Source: Bacillota bacterium (GTDB taxonomy: Bacteria; Bacillota; SHA-98; UBA4971). From it: 64,000 nucleotides of DNA. The position numbers were made by a program, and so were the translations under genes. The notes beneath the pieces are model-generated. The model did no database searches and was not told where the DNA came from. It was given only the letters and a program-made list of their open reading frames with translations. Shown piece after piece: positions 1-8,457 of the stretch. Numbering within the stretch: position 1 is the stretch's first letter; every line of letters starts with the position of its first letter. Location of the stretch: assembly GCA_012516125.1 (NCBI GenBank), contig JAAYXB010000027.1, positions 1 through 64,000 of the forward strand. The letters run 5' to 3'.

Positions 1-249
1 AGCATACCCAATGGTATCTGCACTTGGCTTCTTTCTAAAGCGCACTGCCCCATCAAGTTCCCCATTCTTTCCCATGCGCTCAAGCTGATACAAACTTCCC
101 ACTCTACCTGCGATCCCAGCCAGAAGAAGTGATATAATAACTGATGAAGGAATCCGGGGGTTTACTCTCGAATCCCGGTACCTACGAAGGAAGCGGTCTA
201 GACCATATACCTTGCTCGCATAATCCCATAGCTGCCTTATCCTGTTCAT
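1..249 (-). CDS. Transposase, N-terminal fragment (runs off window edge)
   Basis: The minus strand from an ATG at 249 stays open for 83 codons to the window edge, so this is the first part of a longer gene. It opens MNRIRQLWDYASKVYGLDRF and continues with an NPRIPSSV motif, a hydrophobic stretch and a KKPSADTIGYA motif. That layout (aromatic/basic N-terminus, 'NPRIP', then 'SADT(I/L)GYA') is how the N-terminal region of several DDE transposases of the IS4-like superfamily begins; I cannot name the IS family. A purine-rich GGGGAAAG precedes the ATG. The catalytic DDE residues would lie outside the window, so intactness cannot be judged. The flanking 310-540 region has lower GC than the rest of the window, which fits an element end. 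Confidence 0.6.
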   Translation of the reverse strand, partial: MNRIRQLWDYASKVYGLDRFLRRYRDSRVNPRIPSSVIISLLLAGIAGRVGSLYQLERMGKNGELDGAVRFRKKPSADTIGYA

Positions 250-254
250 GCTTT

Positions 255-308
255 CCCCGCGCTTTCTTTGGTCTTTGTTGTCGAGTAAATTCGACATGAA
301 GCGCGGGG
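255..308. repeat. Nested inverted repeat over the transposase start region
   Basis: CCCCGCGCTT (255-264) is the exact reverse complement of AAGCGCGGGG (299-308). Inside it GTCGA (280-284) pairs with TCGAC (291-295). On the minus strand one outer arm contains the purine-rich sequence just upstream of the transposase ATG, so RNA that reads in from outside would fold and hide the ribosome binding site. Such shielding against impinging transcription is known for several insertion sequences. Its role here is inference. Confidence 0.6.
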
Positions 309-309
309 A

Positions 310-686
310 TTCTTTTATATGTCAGGATACCAAATGATCCCTTCCAGCACTGCACCACCAATACCACATCATACCTTGTCACTCTTATCCGACTTGGCAC
401 ATTGTCACGACATCATTTTCGAAAATCCCAGCCCATCTTCCAATTCGTCCCTTACAGCCTCACCGCTGCCTTACCGCTCTGTTACCTTTCATGCCTTGCG
501 GAATTGCTGCTACCTTGGTACGTACCGGAAACTAGCATACCAGGAGCCAGCGCGGGTGGGAAAGCGGTCTTGAGCAGGCAGTTGTCAGGTCTCCGGCTGA
601 CGCTGATGGAGTTTGACGCTGATGGAGTTGAGCCTGAGCCTGTCCAGAGCCACTACGGCGCAGGTTGAAGTGGCGTTCGAAACTTG
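310..686. other. Intergenic stretch, no gene seen
   Basis: Short open frames here have no recognisable motif or good ribosome binding site. The first 230 bases are less GC-rich than the rest of the window and probably belong to the end of the insertion sequence. Only the 16-bp tandem duplication at 598-629 stands out. Confidence 0.5.
598..629. repeat. Tandem duplication of 16 bp
   Basis: TGACGCTGATGGAGTT occurs twice head to tail (598-613 and 614-629) without mismatch, in non-coding DNA. Confidence 0.85.
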
Positions 687-776
687 CTGAGCGATGGTTC
701 GTCAGTTCCTCTCGGTTTGCCAGCACCTGGTGGGTCGCCGGTGCTGCACTCAGGGAGGACGCCCCAGGCGGGGCGC
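687..776 (+). repeat. Dispersed palindromic repeat, diverged copy (5' half)
   Basis: This stretch aligns with the left part of the element at 56433-56560. CTGAGCGATGGTTCGTCAG matches CTAAGTGAGGGTGCGTCAG there, followed in both by CCAG, GGGTCGCCGGTG (against GGGTTGCCGGTG) and a TGCAC motif. The part after 740 matches the inverted right half of the copy near 49.79 kb, including the CGCCCC/GGGGCG palindrome. It lies just downstream of the small membrane-protein gene. Confidence 0.6.
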
Positions 777-808
777 GCCCGGGAGCCGGGCGCTGAGTCT
801 CACCTGTG

Positions 809-1249
809 TTACGTGGACGCCACGCCGAACATCCCCCCGATGCCCCCGGCGATCGCTGAGAAGAGGAGTCTCCTCAGTGTCGCGCCGGTCAAGGGCACGG
901 TCGCAGGGCTTCCTGCGCCTGCGATAAGGATCGCTGCAGCGAAAACGAGACCTACCAGGCCCCCATAGATGAGCCCCCGCCTTCCGGCCTTCCTTCCTGC
1001 CACGAAGCCGCCTGTGCCTGTGGCAAGATAGCTCCCCACTGATGCCAGCGTGCCGAGGAAAGCGGCCTGGGCCGACACGAAGTAGTCGTAGATGGCGACA
1101 CCAACGAACACGGCGATCAGCGCGACGACAGAGGCCACAAGACCCATCACGACCGCGAGGAACCACCCGCATTCAGGCCTCTCGGGGCTGACGCTCTTCT
1201 CAGACCTTCCCCTGTCGGGTCTCCCCCTGCTCGTTCTGTCCGGAGCCAT
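809..1249 (-). CDS. TIGR04086-like small membrane protein
   Basis: This 146-residue protein has a basic, charged cytoplasmic N-terminus (residues 1-27) followed by about four predicted transmembrane segments: near 29-53, 60-84 (containing GSYLATGTGGFVAGRKAG), 90-107 and 120-143. The Gly-rich 'GGF(V)AGR+AG' loop and overall size fit the TIGR04086 family of uncharacterised Bacillota membrane proteins. No enzymatic motif is visible and the function is unknown. The gene stands alone, with the dispersed repeat element downstream and the uracil-DNA glycosylase gene further downstream on the same strand side. The ATG at 1249 is the only good start. Confidence 0.6.
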   Translation of the reverse strand: MAPDRTSRGRPDRGRSEKSVSPERPECGWFLAVVMGLVASVVALIAVFVGVAIYDYFVSAQAAFLGTLASVGSYLATGTGGFVAGRKAGRRGLIYGGLVGLVFAAAILIAGAGSPATVPLTGATLRRLLFSAIAGGIGGMFGVAST

Positions 1250-1345
1250 GTGATGACCCCCCGGGAGCGCGAAGCGTAAAGGGATGGGTTACTTCCATTA
1301 CTAGCTTATTCGACGGCGTGATCGATGATTACCAAGAGGAACGCA

Positions 1346-2176
1346 TCACGCGGTTTCAAGGCGATCGAGCATCTCTTTCACTTTCTTCATGTCCTCCCAG
1401 ACAGGACGCTTCTTCGTCTCGTCACGCAGGAGCGCGGCTGGGTGGAATGTTGGCATGTACCTGATGCCGTCTTTCTCAAACCAGTTGCCCCTCACCCTTG
1501 TTATGCGCGCTCTCTTGTCGATGAGCGTCTGGGTCGCAAGAGCACCCAGACATACGATGATCTTCGGCTTTATCGCCCGGATCTGGGCGCGCAGATGAGG
1601 CAGGCATGCCTCAGCCTCCTCCGAGGTGGGAAGGCGGTTTCCCGGCGGACGGCACTTGACCACGTTCGCGATGTAGACCTCGTCGCGCCTGATGCCCACG
1701 GCAGCGAGGATCTTGTCCAGAAGCTGTCCAGCTGCGCCCACGAATGGCCTGCCCTGGATGTCTTCCTGCTGCCCAGGGCCTTCACCTACGAACATGAGTT
1801 TGGCGTGGGGGTTTCCCTCACCAAACACGACCTGGGCGCACCCGGCTCGCAGGTCACATTTTCTGCATGTCTTGCACTCTTTCTCAAGCTCTTCGAGATC
1901 TGGCGTAGGTTCCTGGGGCACCGCATCTCCCCTTCCCTCTTCCCTGATCGTCCTCGTGGTCGTGGCCGTGCCGGTCAGCGGGCCCGGGCTCGGCGCAGAG
2001 AGACGCGGTGTTTTCTGCGCGGCAGGAGCAAGCTCGGGCCAGAGGGCAGGCTGTCCAGGCTGATCCTCGCCTGGGCCCACGGCTGCGAATGCGGCGGACT
2101 GGGTCGAGTCCTCTTCCGCCGGTGTGTGTGTATCATCGAAGATGGGAAGCGGCAACTGTCGCTCGCTTTCCGGCAC
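1346..2176 (-). CDS. Uracil-DNA glycosylase, family 4 (4Fe-4S type)
   Basis: Removes uracil from DNA as the first step of base excision repair. The 276-residue product has an unusual 95-residue low-complexity Pro/Ala/Thr-rich N-terminus followed by a complete catalytic domain. Visible signatures are the paired cysteines CKTCRKC near residue 100, the uracil-pocket motif GEGPGQQED, the GRPFVGAAGQLLDK helix, the second cysteine pair around NVVKCRPPGNR and EEAEACLPHL (four Cys for the iron-sulfur cluster), and the C-terminal FHPAALLRD motif. The start is GTG at 2176, preceded by GGAGGTGA at good spacing. Family-4 enzymes are common in thermophiles and anaerobes. The N-terminal extension has no known role. 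Confidence 0.92.
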   Translation of the reverse strand: MPESERQLPLPIFDDTHTPAEEDSTQSAAFAAVGPGEDQPGQPALWPELAPAAQKTPRLSAPSPGPLTGTATTTRTIREEGRGDAVPQEPTPDLEELEKECKTCRKCDLRAGCAQVVFGEGNPHAKLMFVGEGPGQQEDIQGRPFVGAAGQLLDKILAAVGIRRDEVYIANVVKCRPPGNRLPTSEEAEACLPHLRAQIRAIKPKIIVCLGALATQTLIDKRARITRVRGNWFEKDGIRYMPTFHPAALLRDETKKRPVWEDMKKVKEMLDRLETA

Positions 2177-2501
2177 CTGTCTTCACCTCCCCAAGTGTTG
2201 CCTCGTTAAAGTCTTGCCTCGCTAAGAAGGTTCTCCATTCGAGGCCACAGACCTGCTTTTAAGTCTGCATACGGTCGGCAATGAGCACCTTCGAAAACGC
2301 CCCATTGCGCCCATTTGCGCGCGACGGCCCGGTGACGCATGGCCCTTTGTGGTTCGTGCATGGCCGACCGGCCGAGCGCCTCCTCCTTCCATCACCGGCC
2401 CATTCGGCCGTGTAGCCCAGCCCATGGTTGGAGCCCATTCAGAGCAGCGCGCGGAGCAAGCCCAAGCGGGCGAAGTCTGCAAGAACGGGCGAAGTCCACG
2501 T
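2177..2501. other. Intergenic stretch upstream of tRNA-Pro
   Basis: No gene is supported here. A short direct repeat GGGCGAAGTC occurs twice 19 bp apart (about 2469 and 2488) just before the tRNA promoter, and TTGCCTCG(T/C)TAA is repeated near 2190-2225. Neither has a known meaning. Confidence 0.4.
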
Positions 2502-2530
2502 TTGACATGTTACCAACGTTCGAGTATACT
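2502..2530 (+). promoter_or_regulatory. Sigma-A promoter of tRNA-Pro
   Basis: A -35 box TTGACA (2502-2507), a 17-bp spacer and a -10 box TATACT (2525-2530), ending 31 bases before the tRNA 5' end. Both boxes are at or one base from consensus. Confidence 0.85.
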
Positions 2531-2561
2531 ATGCATGTAGCAACCAGTCATCACGTTTGGT

Positions 2562-2638
2562 CGGGGCATGGCGCAGGTTGGTAGCGCGCTTGGTTCGGGA
2601 CTAAGAGGTCGGCGGTTCAAGTCCGCCTGCCCCGACCA
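2562..2638 (+). tRNA. tRNA-Pro (anticodon CGG)
   Basis: A 77-nt cloverleaf with encoded CCA. Acceptor CGGGGCA pairs with TGCCCCG. The D arm begins GGCGCAG and closes with GCGC, the anticodon stem CTTGG/CTAAG has one G-U pair, the loop TTCGGGA puts CGG at 2596-2598 followed by G37 as is typical of tRNA-Pro, and the T arm is GGCGG-TTCAAGT-CCGCC. The layout matches bacterial proK-type tRNA closely. Confidence 0.96.
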
Positions 2639-2677
2639 GTTCTTTTTCCTGCTCCACGAACTCCACGAACGGGATGT

Positions 2678-3652
2678 TCATGCCTCCCTCGATCTCAATG
2701 ATGCCTCCTTGCGCGGGGAGTGCGCCTGCAGGATGAACACTCCGGCCAGCACGAGAACCGCGCCCGCGAGTTGCCATGGCGCAAGCCTCTCGCCCAGAAT
2801 GACATAAGCCAGCACAGCGGTGGCGGCTGGCTCCGCCATGCAGACTATCCCGGCGTGGCTTGCCTCGATATGGTACAATGCCCGAACATACAGGGCATAG
2901 GCTGCGAGCGTGGGGCCCCAGGCGAGGCCAAGGATGAGCAACCATGCCCGCAAAGGCAGTGCGGTCACCTCCCTGAGCCGTCCGCCCGCGAAACAGAGGA
3001 GAAACAGGCTTCCAAACCCGAAGGCGTACAGCACAGAAGTCCATGAGGAGTACTTCTTCAACGCCTGCTTACTGAGGAGAGTGTAGGACGCGTAAGTTAC
3101 CGCTGCCCCCAGGCCGAACAGGATGCCTGCCGGGTTTAGAGCCAGGAGCCTCGGCTCGTAACCTCCAGCTACGAGGAAGCAGCCTGCGAATGTCACGACC
3201 AGGGCGATCACCTTTGCCTGGGTGAGGCGCTCCCTGAAGAACGCTGCCGCGCCCAGCGTCACATATACAGGGGACGTGTACAGGAGGATGACCGCGGTGG
3301 TGGCCGTCGTGCGTCTGAGCGCCTCAAAATAGGACATGTAATTGAGGGCCACGCCCACAAGTCCGAAAACAGCGAAGAACCAAAGGTCTCGTCGCTGGAC
3401 GCGCAGCTTGCTCCGGTCGCCGGCTACCAGGATCGCAAGAAGCGTGAGAAAGGCGATGGAGCCCCGCAGGCTCACCAGTACCACTGGGTCCACATCGTAC
3501 CTGTATATGAACTTTGCGAATACGCCGAGAGTGCCCCAGATGACCGCCGCGGCGAAAGCCATGACGTACCCGACATATGCGACATATGTGTCTTGCGTTC
3601 CCCGGATTTCCATACCGTCTTGCATTGGAAAGGGCCATCCTTTGACATCCAC
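2678..3652 (-). CDS. EamA/DMT-family transporter
   Basis: A 324-residue integral membrane protein with ten predicted transmembrane helices arranged as two five-helix EamA repeats. The first begins at the AAAVIWGTLGVFAKF segment (residues ~34-48), and the second at NPAGILFGLGAAVTYASYTLLSKQAL (~180-205; read in parts). The drug/metabolite transporter superfamily exports or takes up small metabolites such as amino acids, and the substrate cannot be read from sequence. The C-terminus is short and basic. The start is GTG at 3652 with GGAG five bases upstream; an ATG at 3625 is an alternative. It converges on tRNA-Pro with only 39 bp between them. Confidence 0.85.
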   Translation of the reverse strand: MDVKGWPFPMQDGMEIRGTQDTYVAYVGYVMAFAAAVIWGTLGVFAKFIYRYDVDPVVLVSLRGSIAFLTLLAILVAGDRSKLRVQRRDLWFFAVFGLVGVALNYMSYFEALRRTTATTAVILLYTSPVYVTLGAAAFFRERLTQAKVIALVVTFAGCFLVAGGYEPRLLALNPAGILFGLGAAVTYASYTLLSKQALKKYSSWTSVLYAFGFGSLFLLCFAGGRLREVTALPLRAWLLILGLAWGPTLAAYALYVRALYHIEASHAGIVCMAEPAATAVLAYVILGERLAPWQLAGAVLVLAGVFILQAHSPRKEASLRSREA

Positions 3653-3865
3653 TGATGCTCCAGAAGCTATCTCTATCGCCGCGAGCGGAAGGTCACATCC
3701 AACTAATATACATCTTATATACGTCAGCCGCCCCCGAAACCCTGCTCAGGAGGTTCCGGAGGCGCCGTGGTTATTCGAAGACGACGCTACTGCCCCTGGT
3801 ATCTCGGAACGACTTCGCCTGCGTGGACCCCTTCCCCTGCCGCGTTCAACGAGTATCCCGCGGAA

Positions 3866-6800
3866 CTATCTCGATTGCTGATGGCTGGAGGCATGATCGT
3901 ACCGGACTTCTACCGGGGTCCCCCAGGGCAGGAGGTCCTCAATGTGGGAGAGGACCAGGATCTGGCGATCCTTAGCCATTTGTTGCAGAGCCGTGCCCAG
4001 GTTGGCAAGCCTTGTGCTATCGCAGGTTGCGAAGGGGTCGTCGAAGATGAACGGGAGACGGTAGTCTTGCGCAAGAAGGTCCGCGATGGCAAGCCGCAGT
4101 GCTATATACAGCTGATCCTGCGCTCCCTTGCTCAACTGAGCAGGATCGCAGGGGACGCCGCCGTCTTCGACGTGGACCTTGAAATCATCGTCGATTACCA
4201 CCGTACGATCCTTCACACCCGTTATCCGCCTGAAGTGGTCTGTGGCTGCGTCCTGCAACCGCCCGCGATATGACCTCTGAAAGTCTGTGATGGCGGCCGC
4301 AAGCTCCACACAGGCGACCGTAAGGGCGTCGGCCAGTAGGTCCACCTCTTCGCGCTGGCGTTTAAGCCCCGCGAGTTCCACCTCGGCCTGGGCGATGTTT
4401 ACAGGGGTGCGCCCTTCCAGGCGCCCTTGCTCCGCCGAAAGGTCCCCCCTTTCCTTTTCGAGCCTGGCGACCCGGCCACGGAGGCGTTCGGCGTCGTCGT
4501 TCAGAGACCTCCACCTGGCCTCGATTCTCTCGACGTCGCCCGCCTCGTCGACCTCGGGGAGCCCCGGGTTCTGGCTCACAAGACGCTTCCAGTCCGCGAG
4601 CGACTGTGCGGCGTTGTTGCCCGCGCCCGTCTTCTTCTCACGGAGTTCGTCCACCGACGAGGCACCGTGCTGCCTGAGGAGCGTCGCAAGCGACGCGCGC
4701 ATCCGCTCGACCTTCTCAATGCGGGACCGCTTTTCTGACCATCTTTGCCGTGCTCTAGCGGGGTCGCCGCCCGACGCCTTCAGTATGGCATCAAGCGGTC
4801 GAGACGCTGCCGCGTTCCTCTCCTCAAATTCCTTGACCCGCGCCCTCAGGGCTTCGACATGCTCGTTCCCTGCCGCTATGGCAGCCTGCGCGGCCTGAAT
4901 GTCCCTGCGAACGCTCTCGTGCCGTGCAGCCTCAGCGGCTGCCCGCTCCCACCACGATGCGTCGCGTCCTTCGAGGAAAGCGACAAGGTCCCCGACGGTG
5001 CCGGCGTCCTCAGGTGAGGAAGCTACGGATACGATGTGTGCAAGCTCTCTCCATGCATCGCTCACGTCAGGCGAAGTCGGCGAAGCGTGCATAGCTGCCT
5101 CAGGGTCGCAACCAAAAGCCTCGTGCGCGAAATCGCGGACGAAGGTCTCGAGCCGCCTCTTCTCTTCCACGGTGTCCTTCCATTCGGAGACCGCAGCGGC
5201 GACGTCCTCGAAGCACTGGGCGAATCTGCCAGTGATCTTCACGAATGCCTCGTGGTTCTGCCGGGCTCGTTCGAAAGCTTCCCGAGCCTGCCTTCTCTCT
5301 TCCTCGGTCGGGAGGAGCGCCTCCTTCTCTGCCAGCGCCCTGGCTTCCTCATCGCGCTGCTCTACCTTTGCCCGGAGGGCCCCGAGCTCGGCTTCGTCGC
5401 TTGAGGCGAGGTCTCCAAGAGCCTGGTCCAGGAGCGCGAGTTCCTGCCGACAGGCGGCAAGTTCCCTCTCGAGCTTCCTCGCCTCAAGCCTCACGCCACC
5501 GACCTTGCGGGCATAAAGCGCGCCTGACACCGCGTATCCAGCCAGCCCGAAGAGAACGGCCGCGCCCAGGGAGACCCACATGCCTGGCGGCCCTGCGGAG
5601 CCGCCCCATGACAGCCACACGACGACGCCCGCCACGAGAGCCGATGCGAGGCCGGCTGCGGCACGCGGGCCCAGGGGGACAACCAGCATTTGCTGGCGCT
5701 CGGCAAGCGCTGTCCGAAGCTCTCGCTCTCTGCGAAGCGCGTCCAGTTTCCGTCGTATCGTGTCGGCCGCTCCTGGGCCGAGGACGGTGACTCCGGCGTA
5801 GCGCCTCTCGTGCTCCTCCCTGTCCCTTTCAAGGGCCCTCGTCCGTTCTTCCATGACCTCCATCTCGCGGCGGGCCTTCTCCATATCCCGTGCAAGCTCA
5901 GCGAGCCTTGTCGAATACGACTCAACAAGTTGCAGTTCGTCGGGGCTCGCCTCGGCGAAAACTCGGAACCTCGTCGCAAGTTCCGCCTCGCATGCGGCAA
6001 GCTCGCTTCGCCGTGCAAGGAAGTCGTGCCATCGCTGCAGCAGCTCAGCGGCCTTCCGCTTCGCGTTGCGCACCTTCGCTTCGGGCCCCGGCCCCAGCGC
6101 GCCCCAATCGCGAAGCGTGCGGATCTCACCCGCGAGCCGATCGAGCTCCGCCTGCTTGGTCCTGGCAGCGTTCTCGGCGTCAGAGATTCCCTGCGCCACC
6201 TCCGCCAGCTTCCCCCTGAGGGATATGAGCTCCGCCAACCTCGATTCGATGTCGTCGGGTGCGTCCTCGAATTCGGGGTAGTTCTCCTGCACGTCTCGGG
6301 CCTCCGCGTCGATCCTGGCGGCGAGGTCCCGGGCGTGGTCCACCGCAGCTTCGAGACTGGTCTGGTCTTTCACGGCCTGGCGGTATTCCGCGGCAAGCCG
6401 CCTCCACTCAGACCAGGCGTTCAGAATGGCCTCCTTCGACGCGAGGGCCTTCCTGGTCTCGTCGAGGTCGCGCTCGATTTCGGCGAGCCTCTTGCGCACG
6501 GCCTGGAGGGAGTCCACGGCGTGGCGGGCAGAATCGATCTCTGACTGCAGAGCTTCTATGCGTGAGCTGAGTTCCTCGAGCCTGCGATCGTTTCTCTGGT
6601 TGCGTGAGGTCACACCTCTATCCCCGGTGCCCTTGGTTTGGGTCGAAAGCTCGCTAATGAGTGAGTCCAATGCGCGAGCAAAGCCCGATCCCGCGCCGGA
6701 GAGGAGTTCCTGGACCCTTTCGTCAAGATGCTTTGCCTCTGGGACGGGCTGGGTGACACAGAAGGTGGACTCGAACAGCTCACGCGATGTTATGCCGAAA

Positions 6801-7213
6801 AGCTCGGCGAGCTTCCTCTCGTAAGTCACGTTCGGCTTCCTTGTTGCACCCGGGTTGTGCTCGCCTGTGACAAGGGCTATGTACTTCCCGTTCTCCAGCC
6901 TTGCCAGGGATACTTTGTGCGTGTCGAAGTCCCGTCGGATCCTATAGACCACCCCGTCCGCCTCGAACTCCACCTCCCCCTCGAAGCGCGGGGGATTGTC
7001 CCAGTTTCTGAAGCGGGCCTGTCCGAACGCAGACGGGTCGGTTCTTGCGGGTAGGCCGAATATGGTGGCGAGAAGCCCCATGACCAGCGACGACTTGCCG
7101 TGCTCGTTCGGGGCGACGAACGCGTTGATGCCGTCCTTGAACCTCACCTCGACCTTGTCCCGGTACGGCCCGAAGCCTGTGAGGGCCAGCCTCTTGAAGG
7201 ACACTTCCTTCAC
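3866..7213 (-). CDS. YhaN-like SMC/SbcC-type ATPase with a central membrane hairpin
   Basis: A 1115-residue Rad50/SbcC-like ATPase. The N-terminal ATPase half has the Walker A-type motif APNEHGKSS (residues ~32-40), and the C-terminal half has the ABC signature LSKGAQDQLY and Walker B LPFIFDDPFATCD (near 1045-1080). Between them lie two long coiled-coil arms rich in Glu/Arg/Leu. Instead of an SbcC zinc hook the centre (about residues 520-575) contains two hydrophobic segments separated by a Gly/Pro turn, as in Bacillus YhaN. The family is thought to act in DNA repair with the YhaO nuclease. The start is GTG at 7213 and overlaps the upstream nuclease stop by 4 bp (GTGA), so the pair is translationally coupled. 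The exact substrate is not known. Confidence 0.85.
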   Translation of the reverse strand: MKEVSFKRLALTGFGPYRDKVEVRFKDGINAFVAPNEHGKSSLVMGLLATIFGLPARTDPSAFGQARFRNWDNPPRFEGEVEFEADGVVYRIRRDFDTHKVSLARLENGKYIALVTGEHNPGATRKPNVTYERKLAELFGITSRELFESTFCVTQPVPEAKHLDERVQELLSGAGSGFARALDSLISELSTQTKGTGDRGVTSRNQRNDRRLEELSSRIEALQSEIDSARHAVDSLQAVRKRLAEIERDLDETRKALASKEAILNAWSEWRRLAAEYRQAVKDQTSLEAAVDHARDLAARIDAEARDVQENYPEFEDAPDDIESRLAELISLRGKLAEVAQGISDAENAARTKQAELDRLAGEIRTLRDWGALGPGPEAKVRNAKRKAAELLQRWHDFLARRSELAACEAELATRFRVFAEASPDELQLVESYSTRLAELARDMEKARREMEVMEERTRALERDREEHERRYAGVTVLGPGAADTIRRKLDALRRERELRTALAERQQMLVVPLGPRAAAGLASALVAGVVVWLSWGGSAGPPGMWVSLGAAVLFGLAGYAVSGALYARKVGGVRLEARKLERELAACRQELALLDQALGDLASSDEAELGALRAKVEQRDEEARALAEKEALLPTEEERRQAREAFERARQNHEAFVKITGRFAQCFEDVAAAVSEWKDTVEEKRRLETFVRDFAHEAFGCDPEAAMHASPTSPDVSDAWRELAHIVSVASSPEDAGTVGDLVAFLEGRDASWWERAAAEAARHESVRRDIQAAQAAIAAGNEHVEALRARVKEFEERNAAASRPLDAILKASGGDPARARQRWSEKRSRIEKVERMRASLATLLRQHGASSVDELREKKTGAGNNAAQSLADWKRLVSQNPGLPEVDEAGDVERIEARWRSLNDDAERLRGRVARLEKERGDLSAEQGRLEGRTPVNIAQAEVELAGLKRQREEVDLLADALTVACVELAAAITDFQRSYRGRLQDAATDHFRRITGVKDRTVVIDDDFKVHVEDGGVPCDPAQLSKGAQDQLYIALRLAIADLLAQDYRLPFIFDDPFATCDSTRLANLGTALQQMAKDRQILVLSHIEDLLPWGTPVEVRYDHASSHQQSR

Positions 7214-8352
7214 CGCTTGTTACCCCTCCCCTGGAACGCCGCGAGGCCTTTACGCATGGCAAGCTCCAGCACTTTCCTCTCACGCTCGTCGGCCGCGTGC
7301 TCGAGCTTTGCCATAACCCTTCTCACGAAATACCCCCGGACGGTGGGTTCCGAGGCAAGCTGCCTGCCTAGCTCGTCGCTGAGGAATGTGGTCTCGTCAA
7401 CGACTTCGACGGAGAAGAACTCGCCCTGCAGCGAGCTGGCAAGGGCGTCCACGTCTATGGCGAACGGCGGCACGCCTTTCAGCGTGATCCTGACGAGAGC
7501 ATCGCTGTCGGCGCCTGTCGTGGCTCGACATGCGTCTACCAGCGCGTCGTGGGACGGGACCGCAGACACATCGATCTCGGCCGACACATGCTTCCGCACG
7601 GGAAGAGGCGAGGTCTTTACGGCCACGACCGCGCCCGTGTCGCTGAACTCGACCACAGTGAGCTCTCCCGTGCCGGGGTCATCGAACCCCTTCGCTTCCA
7701 CCATGCCCGGGTACACCGCGAGGCCCTTGCCGACCTTGAACTTCCCATGCTTGTGGATGTGTCCGAGGGCAACGTAGTGATACTCCGCGGCGGCAAGTGC
7801 CTGAGACGCTATTGGTAGGCTCCTGTCGCCGGCGTCCCAGTCGAGGGAGCCGTGGAACACCCCGATGTGTATCCCGGGTTCGGCTGCGCGCGGAAGGCTT
7901 TGGAGTTCGTCGGTGCGGGTGAGCCCTCCCGTGTAAGCCAGCGAGTACACGAAAACGCGTGTGCCGTTGAGGCTTTGCGAGGCGACCATCTCAGGCATGG
8001 GGTTCCGCACAAGCACGCCGGGCCAGGAATCACCCCGCTGTCTGTATACGGAGTCATGGTAGGTGATCTCGTCGTGGTTGCCGGGGACGGTTACGAGGAA
8101 CACGCCTGCCCGCGCCAGTCGCCCGAGCTGCCGGACGGCCTCCTCGGCCACGGCGGGGTCGGGCCTGTGCGACTCAAAGAGGTCGCCTGCAATGACGACC
8201 ATATTGATGCGATTGTCCGGGGCAAGAGCAAAGTCGACCGCCCTTTTTAGGAGCAAATCTCGTTCGTGTTGCCGGGTCCTCGCCTTATCTCCTGGAAGCT
8301 CGGATGGGGACCAACCGAGGTGCAGATCTGCAAGGTGGAGACACCGGAGCAC
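7210..8352 (-). CDS. YhaO/SbcD-like metallophosphoesterase (DNA repair exonuclease)
   Basis: A 380-residue calcineurin-like phosphoesterase. The metal-ligand motifs are in order: the N-terminal HLADLHLG (D-x-H), VIAGDLFES (GD), TVPGNHDE (GNHD), FHGSLD and ALGHIHK (GH-x-H). Proteins of this type are Mn-dependent nucleases that partner an SMC-like ATPase, here the YhaN-like gene that overlaps the 3' end by 4 bp. The C-terminal ~130 residues form a probable capping domain that contacts the ATPase. The start is GTG at 8352, with GAGGTGATGGAG just upstream. The gene lies 105 bp after the large membrane protein and may belong to the same transcript. Confidence 0.88.
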   Translation of the reverse strand: MLRCLHLADLHLGWSPSELPGDKARTRQHERDLLLKRAVDFALAPDNRINMVVIAGDLFESHRPDPAVAEEAVRQLGRLARAGVFLVTVPGNHDEITYHDSVYRQRGDSWPGVLVRNPMPEMVASQSLNGTRVFVYSLAYTGGLTRTDELQSLPRAAEPGIHIGVFHGSLDWDAGDRSLPIASQALAAAEYHYVALGHIHKHGKFKVGKGLAVYPGMVEAKGFDDPGTGELTVVEFSDTGAVVAVKTSPLPVRKHVSAEIDVSAVPSHDALVDACRATTGADSDALVRITLKGVPPFAIDVDALASSLQGEFFSVEVVDETTFLSDELGRQLASEPTVRGYFVRRVMAKLEHAADERERKVLELAMRKGLAAFQGRGNKR

Positions 8353-8457
8353 GCTCCATCACCTCGCCGGGATAGCGTCCATCCAAACAATACCACAGTT
8401 CTGCAGGAAATGGAAGAGTTCGCGAAGCCATGCAGGACCCGGCAGGAATCGGAAGGC

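Noticed and set aside
1325-2209. 294-codon plus-strand open frame
   Set aside because: Mirror of the uracil-DNA glycosylase gene; no motif, no ribosome binding site.
2560-2636. tRNA with acceptor GTCGGGG/CCCCGAC
   Set aside because: That pairing leaves no CCA. Shifting two bases gives CGGGGCA/TGCCCCG, A73 and CCA, matching tRNA-Pro exactly.
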